Of a DNA stretch of 64,000 nucleotides, positions 1 through 8,160 are shown piece by piece (within the stretch, counting starts at the first letter, position 1; the number at the start of each line of letters is the position of its first letter). A model generated the notes under the pieces. It was not told where the DNA came from, ran no database searches, and worked only from the letters and a program-made list of their open reading frames with translations. The stretch covers positions 806,001 to 870,000 of the forward strand of contig NZ_CP015596.1 of the NCBI RefSeq assembly GCF_001644575.1, read 5' to 3'. The position numbers and the translations under genes are program-made. The stretch comes from Mycobacterium adipatum. GTDB taxonomy: Bacteria; Actinomycetota; Actinomycetes; Mycobacteriales; Mycobacteriaceae.

Positions 1-149
1 GTGGAAAGCCCTGCCGCGGCGGCGATATCGTCCCCGCTGGTGGCCGAGACGCCACGCTCCCAGAACAGCGCGCAGGCGTGCCGTGATACCTCGAGGCGGG
101 CCTGCAACTGCTTCGTCTTGGTGGCGCCGCGGATATCCTGGCTGGCGAT
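1..149 (-). CDS. TetR-family regulator, N-terminal part (runs off window)
   Basis: The minus strand encodes a TetR-type helix-turn-helix N-terminus (RLEVSRHACALFWERGVSAT followed by SGDDIAAAAGLS). The gene continues beyond base 1. No ATG or GTG lies in frame downstream of the in-frame stops near 184-192. A perfect AGGAGG (158-163) sits 8 nt before an in-frame ATC at 147-149, and a TTG is at 105-107, so the start is unresolved. It is divergent from the phospholipase gene, and a palindrome lies between them. TetR assignment is by HTH pattern only. Confidence 0.7.
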   Translation of the reverse strand, partial: MASQDIRGATKTKQLQARLEVSRHACALFWERGVSATSGDDIAAAAGLS

Positions 150-183
150 GGTGCGAACCTCCTGGCGGGTGATGCCATCACTG

Positions 184-198
184 TGTCACTAAGTGACA
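184..198. promoter_or_regulatory. Palindromic operator candidate between tetR-like and PLD genes
   Basis: TGTCACT-A-AGTGACA is a perfect 7-bp-arm inverted repeat with a one-base centre. It lies between two divergent genes, one of them TetR-like, which is the usual place for an autoregulatory TetR operator. Binding is inferred. Confidence 0.5.
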
Positions 199-223
199 GG
201 GCGTGCAAGCGGGGCGAGGTGAA

Positions 224-1666
224 ATGGCGAGCACGGCGGACCGGATACTGGTCGCGGGCCGAACCTGCTGGCAGGTGCCCACCGCGGACCGTTTCGCCGT
301 CATCATCGACGGCGCGGACTACCTGCGGCATGTCAAGGCGGCGATGTTGCGCGCCCAGCGCCGGATCATCCTCGTCGGATGGGACTTCGACGCGGGCACC
401 ACGTTCGAACAGGGCCAGACCACGCTGCCCGGGCCCAACCAACTGGGGGCGTTTCTCTACTGGTTGCTGTGGAAGCGCGCCGGGCTGCAGATCTACGTGC
501 TGAAATCCAACCTGCGGCTGCTGCCGCTGTTCGACGATCTGTGGTACGGAATCACGCCGGTCTCGCTCTTGAATCGCTTCAGCGGCAGGAGAATCCGCTT
601 CGCGGTCGACGGTGCGCACCCCGCCGGGGCGGTCCATCACCAGAAGATCATCGTCATCGATGACGCGGTCGCGTTCTGTGGCGGCATCGATCTGACCATC
701 GGGCGCTGGGACACCTCGGATCACCTCGATGACAACCCGCTACGCACCGCCTACGGTCCTCGGCACGAGGTCGCCACCGCGATGGACGGCGCCGCTGCCG
801 GTGCGCTCGGCGAGTTGGCGAGGGATCGCTGGCGAGCGGCCACCGGGCAGAACATGCCCGCACTGGATGTCGCGCACTCGCCGTGGCCGCGCGGACTGGA
901 ACCGCAGCTGCGCGACGTCGAGGTGGGGATCGCCCGCACCCTTCCCGCGCTCCCGGAAAACGACGAGGTGCGTGAGGTGGAGGCGCTGAACCTGGCGGCC
1001 ATCGAAGCCGCCGAACACACCATCTATCTGGAGAATCAGTACCTTGCTTCGCGCACGCTGGTCGAGGCGCTGATCCGGCGTCTGGGTGAGCGTGGCGGCC
1101 CGGAAATCGTCATCATCCTGCCGCGCCGCTCGGAAAGCGCACTGGAGATCCAGTCGATGGACAGCGCCCGCAGCGCGCTGATCGCCGAATTGTGGTCGGC
1201 CGACACCCACGGTCACCTGGGCATCTACTGGCCGGTGACCGGGAACGGGACACCGATCTACGTCCACTCCAAGGTCATCGTGGTCGACGACCGCCTGCTC
1301 CGGATCGGATCGTCGAACCTCAACAACCGGTCCATGGGCTTCGACAGCGAATGTGACGTCGCCATCGAGGCCGATTCCGACGCCGGACGCGAGCTCATCG
1401 CGCAGATCCGGCGGGTACTGATCAGTGAGCACCTCGGTGTTCCAGTCGCGGACTTCTACGCCGCGGTGCCCGACAACGGGTCATTCCTGACGGCGGTGGA
1501 GACACTGCGCGGTGACGGCCGCACGCTCGAACCGATGACGGCCGACGTTGTGGCCGACGAAGCGGGTCCGCTGGCGGAGAATGACCTGATGGATCCCGAT
1601 CATGTGCCGAGTTCGCTGACCGGCAGCGTGCGCCGGCTACTCAACGAGCTGGCCGGGTGGCAATGA
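224..1666 (+). CDS. Phospholipase D family protein
   Basis: Two HKD phosphodiesterase motifs are visible: HHQKIIVIDD with a downstream GG near residue 138, and VHSKVIVVDD followed by GSSNLNNRSM near residue 347. This is the duplicated catalytic layout of the PLD superfamily (hydrolysis or transfer at phosphatidyl groups; cardiolipin synthases share it). About 480 aa with no clear signal peptide. The ATG at 224 is chosen because GGGCGAGG precedes it; an in-frame GTG at 203 is possible but lacks a good ribosome site. A ClC channel gene follows after 34 bp, suggesting one transcript. The exact lipid substrate cannot be read from the sequence. Confidence 0.88.
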   Translation: MASTADRILVAGRTCWQVPTADRFAVIIDGADYLRHVKAAMLRAQRRIILVGWDFDAGTTFEQGQTTLPGPNQLGAFLYWLLWKRAGLQIYVLKSNLRLLPLFDDLWYGITPVSLLNRFSGRRIRFAVDGAHPAGAVHHQKIIVIDDAVAFCGGIDLTIGRWDTSDHLDDNPLRTAYGPRHEVATAMDGAAAGALGELARDRWRAATGQNMPALDVAHSPWPRGLEPQLRDVEVGIARTLPALPENDEVREVEALNLAAIEAAEHTIYLENQYLASRTLVEALIRRLGERGGPEIVIILPRRSESALEIQSMDSARSALIAELWSADTHGHLGIYWPVTGNGTPIYVHSKVIVVDDRLLRIGSSNLNNRSMGFDSECDVAIEADSDAGRELIAQIRRVLISEHLGVPVADFYAAVPDNGSFLTAVETLRGDGRTLEPMTADVVADEAGPLAENDLMDPDHVPSSLTGSVRRLLNELAGWQ

Positions 1667-1700
1667 CGCCGCGCGGTCGTCTCCCGTCGAGGAACACGGG

Positions 1701-3023
1701 GTGAAGTCGGGCACCGTCTGGATCTGCACCGTCGCGGTCCTGGCCGGCATCGTGATCGGCTTCGTCGGCGGCGCCTTTCGGTGGTGCCTGCAGCTCGCTG
1801 ACCGCGGGCGGGTCGAGCTGGTCGACTGGTCGCACCACCTACCGGGGCCCGGCTGGCTGGTCCCGATCGCGGTGGCCGCCGCCGGAGCGACGCTGGCGGC
1901 CCTGGTGGTCCGCTGGATGCCGCTGGCGGCGGGCAGCGGCATCCAACATGTCGAGGCCGTCTACCGCGGCGCGGCGCGTCCGCCCGGGCTCCTGCTGCTG
2001 CCGGCCAAGTTCGTCGGTGGTGTGCTGGCCATCGGCTCGGGCTTGGTGCTGGGCAGGGAAGGCCCGACGGTGCACATGGGGGCGGCGATCGGAGCGCAGG
2101 CGGCGCGGTATGGCGGTCTGTCCGATCCCGACGTCCGCATGATGCAGACGGCCCTCGGTGGTGCCGGGCTGGCGGTGGCGTTCAACGCGCCGATCGGCGG
2201 GGCGCTGTTCACCATCGAAGAGGCGACCAAATCCGTACGGCTCAAAACGGTGCTGGCGACGCTGTGCGCCACCGCGACCGCGGTGGCCTGTGCCCGGCTG
2301 ATCCTCGGCGATCGGCCGGACTTCCTGGTCGATCCGGTCGCGCCGCTGTCGACGGTGTGGATCCCGGTGTTCGTCGTGTTCGGTCTGATCACCGGATGCC
2401 TCGGTGCGTTCTACAGCCGACTCGTTCTGAGCATGCTCGACGCCGTCGCAGCGGTGCCCAGGATCCCAGCGGTTGCCAAGGCCTCGATCATCGGCGCCAT
2501 CGTCGGGTTGATGGCCTTTGTGGATCCGCATGCCGTCGGTGGGGGCGATGCCCTGACCCAGTTGATCGTCGGAGGCGGGGCGTTGGCGTTGCCGTTGGCG
2601 CTGGGGTATTTGGCGGTCCGCGTGTTCGCGGGGCCGTTGTCCTACGCGGCCGCGGTTCCCGGCGGGCTGTTCGCTCCGCTGCTGGCCGTCGGGGCACTGT
2701 GGGGGGTGCTGTTCGTCGGTGTGCTGAATCTCCTGTGGCCCAACGACGGTCACTCGCTTGCCGTGCCGATGGCGATCGTCGGGATGGCGGCGTTCTTCGG
2801 TGCGGTCGTGCGCGCACCGCTGACGGCGGTGGTGCTGGTGATCGAGATGACGGGGATCACCGCGCTGGCCGTGCCGATGCTGGCCGCCACCGCGGCAGCG
2901 GTGCTGACCGCCGAACTGCTGAAATCGCCGCCCATCTATGACAGCCTGCGTGAGCGGATGCAACCTGACGGAAACAGGGACACGCTATATTCGGACGAGC
3001 GCCGAAACCGCGGGGGTCAGTGA
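1701..3023 (+). CDS. ClC-family chloride channel / H+:Cl- antiporter
   Basis: A 440-aa polytopic membrane protein with the ClC selectivity-filter motifs in order: GSGIQ (~residue 78), GREGP (~117, gating glutamate), and GGLFAP (~321). An internal IEEA (~172) aligns with the proton glutamate of E. coli ClC-ec1, so proton-coupled exchange is more likely than a pure channel (inference from the family). GTG start with GAGGAA upstream. Its stop overlaps the next gene's start (GTGA), so translation is probably coupled. Confidence 0.9.
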   Translation: MKSGTVWICTVAVLAGIVIGFVGGAFRWCLQLADRGRVELVDWSHHLPGPGWLVPIAVAAAGATLAALVVRWMPLAAGSGIQHVEAVYRGAARPPGLLLLPAKFVGGVLAIGSGLVLGREGPTVHMGAAIGAQAARYGGLSDPDVRMMQTALGGAGLAVAFNAPIGGALFTIEEATKSVRLKTVLATLCATATAVACARLILGDRPDFLVDPVAPLSTVWIPVFVVFGLITGCLGAFYSRLVLSMLDAVAAVPRIPAVAKASIIGAIVGLMAFVDPHAVGGGDALTQLIVGGGALALPLALGYLAVRVFAGPLSYAAAVPGGLFAPLLAVGALWGVLFVGVLNLLWPNDGHSLAVPMAIVGMAAFFGAVVRAPLTAVVLVIEMTGITALAVPMLAATAAAVLTAELLKSPPIYDSLRERMQPDGNRDTLYSDERRNRGGQ

Positions 3024-4081
3024 AAGGGCACCAGCGACACGTGGCCGACGACGAACCCAGCCGGGAGAGGGCTCCAGCACGGACCGTCGTGTTCGCCCTG
3101 TACAACAAGGTGACTCTGCAGGACGTCGCAGCGCCCTTGGAAATCTTCGCCCGCGCCAACGACTTCGGGGCGAACTACCACGTTCTGCTGGCCTCGCCGA
3201 ACGGCGAGTCGGTGGGGACGACGGCTTACGCACGGCTGGACGTGAACCTGGCGCTGGCCGATGTGCCCGCAACGATCGACACATTGCTGGTGCCCGGCGG
3301 TGTCCCGGCGGATTTCGCATTCACTCCGGGCCTGCACGACATTCCGGAAGAGCCGACACCGGATACGGTGCCGGACGCGCTGGAAATGGTGCGCCGGCTC
3401 GCGCCCCGGGCCCGTCGGGTGGCTTCGGTGTGCACCGGCGCCTTCGTGCTGGCCGCCCTCGGGCTGCTGGAGGGGCGGCGCGCGACCACTCATTGGGCGC
3501 ACTGCCAGACACTGGCGCGCCGTTATCCCCATGTCCGGGTGGACCCGGACTCACTGTTCGTCCAGGATGGACCGTTTATCACGGGAGCCGGCATCACCGC
3601 CGGGATAGACCTGGCGCTGGCGCTGGTCGAAAGCGACTACGGTCCGGCCGTCGCACGCAGGGTGGCACGCTGGATGGTGGTCTTCCTCCAACGCCCCGGT
3701 GGCCAAGCACAATTCAGCGTGTGGGCGGAATCGGCGCTACCGGTTTCGGGTGGCCTGCGCGATATCGTCGACTCGGTGATCGGCGATCCCGGCGCGGACC
3801 ACTCCATTGCATCCATGGCGATCAAGGCGGCCGTGAGCGAGCGCCACCTCGCCCGGATGTTCCACGAGCAGATCGGGATGACACCGGCGCGATTCGTCGA
3901 ACAGGCCCGGCTGGAGGCCGCCAAAGTGCTACTGGCAACCGGCGATCAGAGCCAGGACACCATTGCCCGGCGCGCCGGGTTCGGGACCACCGACACCATG
4001 CGACGGACGTTCCGGCGCAACCTGGGTGTATCACCCGGCGTATACCGTAACCGCTTCCGCACCACCGGGATCGACCAGTAG
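3020..4081 (+). CDS. AraC-family regulator with DJ-1/PfpI-like (GATase1) sensor domain
   Basis: GlxA/FtrA-type layout of 353 aa. An N-terminal DJ-1/PfpI-like domain contains the nucleophile-elbow pattern SVCTGAF and TTHWAHC. A C-terminal pair of AraC helix-turn-helices follows (SERHLARMFHEQIGMTP, then TIARRAGFGTTDTMRRTFRR). It acts as a cytoplasmic DNA-binding regulator with an unknown ligand. The GTG start overlaps the ClC stop. Its 3' end overlaps that of the opposing paralogue by about 50 bp. Confidence 0.88.
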   Translation: MKGHQRHVADDEPSRERAPARTVVFALYNKVTLQDVAAPLEIFARANDFGANYHVLLASPNGESVGTTAYARLDVNLALADVPATIDTLLVPGGVPADFAFTPGLHDIPEEPTPDTVPDALEMVRRLAPRARRVASVCTGAFVLAALGLLEGRRATTHWAHCQTLARRYPHVRVDPDSLFVQDGPFITGAGITAGIDLALALVESDYGPAVARRVARWMVVFLQRPGGQAQFSVWAESALPVSGGLRDIVDSVIGDPGADHSIASMAIKAAVSERHLARMFHEQIGMTPARFVEQARLEAAKVLLATGDQSQDTIARRAGFGTTDTMRRTFRRNLGVSPGVYRNRFRTTGIDQ

Positions 4082-5038
4082 CGGAGAATTGGGAATCGGC
4101 TCCGCAACCACCCGGTGGGCCTCCAGGTGATCGCGGATGCGGGCACCGTATCGCAGCCCGCTGCGCCGTGCCGCGGCGTGGAACGACTCACCAGCCAGCA
4201 CCAGGCCCACGGCATTCTCCAGCCGCACCTCGTGCACATACTGCCGTAGCGTCATCCCGACCTGTGCCTTGAACAGTCGAGCCAGGTGCCGCGGACTCAA
4301 ACCGATCTGGGCGGCAACGGTATCCAGCTCGTAATGGCCGGCCGGATCGACGCCTATCGTCGCCATCAACCGTTGCAGTCCGGCATGTTTGGGCCGCGGT
4401 GTCCGGGCGGCTGCCGAGATCTGCGGATGACCTTCCATTCGCCTGCTGAGGACCACCAGTTCTTTGGTGATCTCGTGGGCGACCTCGGGTCCGTGATCGT
4501 CTGCCACCAAGGCGAGAGCCAGGTCGATACCGGCCGCCGAACCTGCCGACGTCCAGATATCACCGTCGCGGCTGTACACCGACTCGCGGTCGACGATGGC
4601 GGTCGGATGACGGGTGGCGAACGCCTCCAGGTGTCGCCAATGGGTGGTGGCGCGCCGGCCGTCGAGCAGGCCGGCCGCGCCCAGGGCGAACGTCCCGGTG
4701 CCGATCGCGGCGATCCGCCGTGCGCGCGATACCTTGGCCGCGATGACCTGTTCAAGGTCTCGCGGAACACCCTCGTGGACAAGGCTTTCACCACCGAACA
4801 CGATGACCGTGTCAACCGCATCAGTTAGCGCCGAGGCCGGGGTGGCGGCCAGAGCCAGACCTGATGAACAGCGCACGGTCGAGGAACTCCCGCAGCCGTA
4901 GAGGGCCACCGAATAGTCGTGGCCCAGCGCGCGGGCCGCATCGAACACCTCCAGTGGGCCGGTGACATCCAAGGTGCGGACACCGTCGGCCATCAGCATC
5001 GCGATGCGCCGCGATCGGCGTTCGGCGTAGTGACACAT
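4031..5038 (-). CDS. AraC-family regulator with DJ-1/PfpI-like domain, divergent to nitrile hydratase operon
   Basis: Same two-domain design as its convergent neighbour, but the nucleophile-elbow cysteine is replaced (AAIGTGTFALGAAGLL). The C-terminal AraC domain is complete (LSPRHLARLFKAQVGMTL). I chose the ATG at 5036-5038; an in-frame start at 5065 would add 9 residues. It is divergent across about 220 bp from the DUF1097/nitrile hydratase operon, so it is the best candidate regulator of that operon (inference from position). Confidence 0.85.
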   Translation of the reverse strand: MCHYAERRSRRIAMLMADGVRTLDVTGPLEVFDAARALGHDYSVALYGCGSSSTVRCSSGLALAATPASALTDAVDTVIVFGGESLVHEGVPRDLEQVIAAKVSRARRIAAIGTGTFALGAAGLLDGRRATTHWRHLEAFATRHPTAIVDRESVYSRDGDIWTSAGSAAGIDLALALVADDHGPEVAHEITKELVVLSRRMEGHPQISAAARTPRPKHAGLQRLMATIGVDPAGHYELDTVAAQIGLSPRHLARLFKAQVGMTLRQYVHEVRLENAVGLVLAGESFHAAARRSGLRYGARIRDHLEAHRVVAEPIPNSPLLVDPGGAEAVTVYAG

Positions 5039-5260
5039 GTACCAAGCGTGCGAGCACCGTCGCACCGGCGTGCGCCGATGTCCGGATTTTCGCGGCTCCT
5101 GTCCGTGTCGGTCGGCCCTGCCCGACGAGGTCCGGTTTCGCGCAGAACATGTCCACCTCGGCGACCAACCGATAACGGGCCTTTACCAATCGGAAACACC
5201 ATCGGCTCAACGTTGTTGCCAAGAACCACATCTCGATATCAAAACGACAAGGTGGCCGTT

Positions 5261-5785
5261 ATGGATTCACGATCAGCTCTGACACTGAGCATCGGTGTGC
5301 TCGGCGGGGTCGCGGTGGCGCTCACCGCGACCGTGATCACCGTCCCCATCTGGGTGGTGTTCCTGGCCTGGGCTTCCTTCTTCTTCGTGGGCGGAGGGAC
5401 CGCCGGGTGGGTGCGCTCGGTGGCCTCGAATCTGGCAGGTGTCGTCATCGCCGCCGCAAGCCTGTACGCCGCGCACCTTCTCGGTGGCAGCCTGACCGCC
5501 ACCGCGATCGCCGTCGGCGTCGGAAGTGCGGTGATGGTGCAGGCATCCTGGATCGGATTGCTCTCCACGACACCGGCCGTGGTGGTGGGCTTCGCCTCCA
5601 CCGTGTCGACCGTGGCGGGCACCGGCCAGTTGGTCACCGCAACCACGATCTCCCATCCAGGACTCGTGGCGGCGTGCGCCTGCGTACTGGGTGCCACGTT
5701 CGGGATCGCCTCGGAGTTACTGGCCGATGTCATGACACGTACGGCTCCGGCCGGCCGTACCGGAACGGAAGGTGCACCCGCATGA
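5261..5785 (+). CDS. DUF1097-type small integral membrane protein
   Basis: 174 aa with about five hydrophobic helices (for example TLSIGVLGGVAVALTATVIT), matching the size and look of DUF1097 proteins, whose function is not established. The ATG at 5261 starts the hydrophobic region cleanly. Its TGA overlaps the ATG of the nitrile hydratase beta gene (ATGA), so it is translationally coupled to the enzyme. A role in nitrile, amide or metal traffic is only a guess from position. Confidence 0.75.
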   Translation: MDSRSALTLSIGVLGGVAVALTATVITVPIWVVFLAWASFFFVGGGTAGWVRSVASNLAGVVIAAASLYAAHLLGGSLTATAIAVGVGSAVMVQASWIGLLSTTPAVVVGFASTVSTVAGTGQLVTATTISHPGLVAACACVLGATFGIASELLADVMTRTAPAGRTGTEGAPA

Positions 5786-6516
5786 AACTGCAGCACTACC
5801 TGGGCGGGTTGGAAGGCCTACCCGCGCCGCTCACCCTGGAAAAGCGGGTGTTCGTCGAGGAGTGGGAGAAACGGATCTTCGGCATCCACGTCGCGATGAT
5901 GGGTCTCAGTACGCACCTGGACTCCGCGTTGCCCGCATACCCGATTTCTGAGGTGCCCACCGAGTTCCGGGACGAATGGACCTGGGCCTCGCTGCGCACC
6001 GGTGCTGAAGCGATGAATCCGTTCGACTACTTCAAATTCCGCTACTACGAGAAGTGGCTCGGCGGGATCAGCCAGTTCTTCGTCGACCAGGGATACGTGA
6101 CGGAGCAGGAGATCAGCGCGTTGATCGGGGACCCTGCACCGGCACCGGTCGGCGGAGATCCGGCGATCGACGACCAGGTGATCGCTTATCTCCGCCGCGG
6201 AGACAGCCCGCGCCGCGATATCGCCCACCCGAAGTTCTCGGTCGGGGATCAGGTCTGCATCGCCGACCTTCCTGCCGGATCCCATACCCGGCTGCCCGGC
6301 TACCTCCGGGCTCGGACTGGCACCGTCACCCGGATCTTCGAGGGCGACTACGGCTACTTCGTGCACACCGGTGACGGTATCGGCGACCCGATGCCGATCT
6401 ACATCGTGGAGTTCACCCCCGAAGAACTCTGGGGTGTCCGGGCCGAACCGGGCGCCAACACCCTGTACGCCGAACTGTTCGAGGCGTATCTGCAACCCAT
6501 CGAGGAGGCCAAGTGA
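5782..6516 (+). CDS. nthB: Nitrile hydratase subunit beta
   Basis: 244 aa with the family N-terminus (YLGGLEGLPAPL), the core (MNPFDYFKFRYYEKWLGGI) and the C-terminal SH3-like barrel typical of beta subunits (FSVGDQVCIADL, GYLRARTGTVTRI, YIVEFTPEELWG). The alpha-beta enzyme hydrates nitriles to amides in the cytoplasm. The gene order beta-alpha-activator is the one usual for cobalt-type enzymes. It overlaps both neighbours by 4 bp, indicating one operon. Thiocyanate hydrolase subunits are homologous, but the two-gene layout favours nitrile hydratase. Confidence 0.93.
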   Translation: MKLQHYLGGLEGLPAPLTLEKRVFVEEWEKRIFGIHVAMMGLSTHLDSALPAYPISEVPTEFRDEWTWASLRTGAEAMNPFDYFKFRYYEKWLGGISQFFVDQGYVTEQEISALIGDPAPAPVGGDPAIDDQVIAYLRRGDSPRRDIAHPKFSVGDQVCIADLPAGSHTRLPGYLRARTGTVTRIFEGDYGYFVHTGDGIGDPMPIYIVEFTPEELWGVRAEPGANTLYAELFEAYLQPIEEAK

Positions 6517-7133
6517 GCGAGCAGTTTGCGTACCCGTCCGACCGTGAGCAGTCCAGCGCCGATCGGGTCGCCGCCCTGGAGCGGCTGCTGATCGAGAAGG
6601 GGGTGATCACCGGCGAGACCGTCGACAAGGTACTGGCCTACTTCGAATCCGAGATGACCCCGCTGAACGGACAGAAGATCGTCGTGAAGGCCTGGACCGA
6701 CCCGGATTTCGCGGCCCGCGTCGTTGTCGATACCCCGGCCGCGCTGTCCGAGCTGGACCTGCCCGAAGGCATGGCTGGAGCCGAAGGCGAGCATCTGCAG
6801 GCGGTGGCCAACGAACCCGGCGTGCACAACCTGGTCATCTGCACACTGTGCTCGTGCTTTCCATGGCCGGTACTCGGACTGCCGCCGTACTGGTACAAGG
6901 ATCCGGTGTTCCGGGCGCGTGCTGCCCGGGAACCGCGCACGGTGCTCACCGAGGTCGGGGTGCAGTTGGCTGATGACACCGAGATCAAGGTGTGGGACTC
7001 CAGCGGGCACTCCCGGTGGTTCGTCATTCCCGAAAGGCCAGCCGGTACCGAGCATTTCACTGAGAAGGAGCTGATGAGTCTGGTCACCACGGAGTCGATG
7101 ATGGGCGTGGCACTGGCGGGACAACCGGTATGA
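6513..7133 (+). CDS. nthA: Nitrile hydratase subunit alpha, cobalt type
   Basis: 206 aa. The metal site VICTLCSCFPWPVLGLPPYW gives the C110-T-L-C113-S-C115 claw, in which two cysteines are oxidised in the mature enzyme. Thr after the first Cys is the cobalt-type signature; iron-type enzymes carry Ser. This agrees with the nearby CbiM-like cobalt permease gene. GTG start overlaps the beta stop (GTGA); the stop overlaps the activator ATG. Confidence 0.94.
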   Translation: MSEQFAYPSDREQSSADRVAALERLLIEKGVITGETVDKVLAYFESEMTPLNGQKIVVKAWTDPDFAARVVVDTPAALSELDLPEGMAGAEGEHLQAVANEPGVHNLVICTLCSCFPWPVLGLPPYWYKDPVFRARAAREPRTVLTEVGVQLADDTEIKVWDSSGHSRWFVIPERPAGTEHFTEKELMSLVTTESMMGVALAGQPV

Positions 7134-7438
7134 AACTCCACCAGACGTGCACCACGGATCAGGCGGCCCCGTCATTCGACCATGATTGGCAGCGAAGGGC
7201 TTTCGGGCTCGCCCTGGCACTCTCCGAGTTCGGGCACTACCCGTGGAGTGAATTTCAGCAGAGCCTGATCGACACGATCGGCGCGTGGGAGTCCGCACCG
7301 CCTCCCGCCCGTGGGGAGTGGGAGTACTACGACCACTGGGTCGCAGCACTGGAACACGTTGTGGACCATCGGAAAATCCTCACCGCTCCACTAATCACCG
7401 ACGACGGCGACCACGCTGTCCACGATGACCACCACTGA
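7130..7438 (+). CDS. Nitrile hydratase accessory (activator) protein
   Basis: 102 aa, resembling the N-terminal part of nitrile hydratase beta (RRAFGLALALSEFGHYPWSE ... YYDHWVAALEHVV). This is the P14K/NhlE class of activators that insert cobalt by subunit exchange with the alpha subunit (known for the family). The C-terminus is rich in His and Asp (DDGDHAVHDDHH), compatible with metal handling. It overlaps the alpha gene by 4 bp. Confidence 0.86.
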   Translation: MKLHQTCTTDQAAPSFDHDWQRRAFGLALALSEFGHYPWSEFQQSLIDTIGAWESAPPPARGEWEYYDHWVAALEHVVDHRKILTAPLITDDGDHAVHDDHH

Positions 7439-7459
7439 CCCTCGCGAAAGGAACCCGAT

Positions 7460-8137
7460 ATGCACATCGAGCCAGGAATTGTGGACGGCGCAAAAATCGT
7501 CCTGAGTTACGCCACCGCCGCCGGCGCCGGCGGCTACGCGCTGACATCGGCGTGGAGACACCTCAAGGAGCGTGGGCCGGGTTCGTTGCTGCTGGGTACG
7601 TCCGTGACCACCGCACTGGTTCTGGTGTTCTTCGAGATCCTGCCGCACTTCCCGGTCGGTGTCTCCGAGGTGCACCTGATCCTCGGCTCTACTCTGTTCC
7701 TGTTGTTCGGCGTCGCGCCCGCGGCGTTCGGCCTGGCGCTGGGTCTGCTGATCCAGGGGTTGTTCCTGTCGCCCGTCGATCTTCCGCAGTACGGCATGAA
7801 TCTCACGACATTGCTGGTGCCCTTGTTCGCATTGCAGTACGTGGCGGGCCGCACGATCACGCCGCAGACCCGCTATACCGCACTGACGTACCGACAGGCC
7901 CTGACCCTGTCGATGACCTACCAGGCCGGCATCGTCTCGTGGGTCGGGTTCTGGGCGCTCTACGGTGAGGGATTCAGCGGACAGACAGTGGCCGCTGTTG
8001 CGACCTTCGGTGTCGCGTACATGCTGGTGATTGTCGTCGAACCGGTGGCGGATCTGGCCGTACTGGCCGGGGCGAAGACCCTGCAGCGGTATCGGAACGA
8101 AGGGTGGCTGGAGCCGCGCCTGTTCAACCCGGCCTGA
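7460..8137 (+). CDS. CbiM/NikM-like cobalt (metal) permease component
   Basis: 225 aa, about six or seven membrane helices. The protein begins MHIEPGIVDGAKI, the N-terminal Met-His start with which CbiM/NikM proteins bind Co or Ni directly; further His residues lie at 63 and 72. An AAGGAA ribosome site precedes the ATG. It is 21 bp behind the activator gene. No CbiN, CbiQ or CbiO genes are near, so it is a solitary S-component here. The likely job is cobalt supply to the nitrile hydratase (inference from family and context). Confidence 0.82.
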   Translation: MHIEPGIVDGAKIVLSYATAAGAGGYALTSAWRHLKERGPGSLLLGTSVTTALVLVFFEILPHFPVGVSEVHLILGSTLFLLFGVAPAAFGLALGLLIQGLFLSPVDLPQYGMNLTTLLVPLFALQYVAGRTITPQTRYTALTYRQALTLSMTYQAGIVSWVGFWALYGEGFSGQTVAAVATFGVAYMLVIVVEPVADLAVLAGAKTLQRYRNEGWLEPRLFNPA

Positions 8138-8160
8138 TCCGTTGATGTGATGATGAGGCC

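Noticed and set aside
5039..5260. N-terminal extension of the DUF1097 gene back to 4919
   Set aside because: The extension is antisense to the AraC gene, hydrophilic and low in complexity; the ATG at 5261 begins the membrane protein properly.
7439..7459. Cobalamin or cobalt riboswitch before the CbiM-like gene
   Set aside because: The gap is only 21 bp, and the leader of the operon shows no B12-box pattern.
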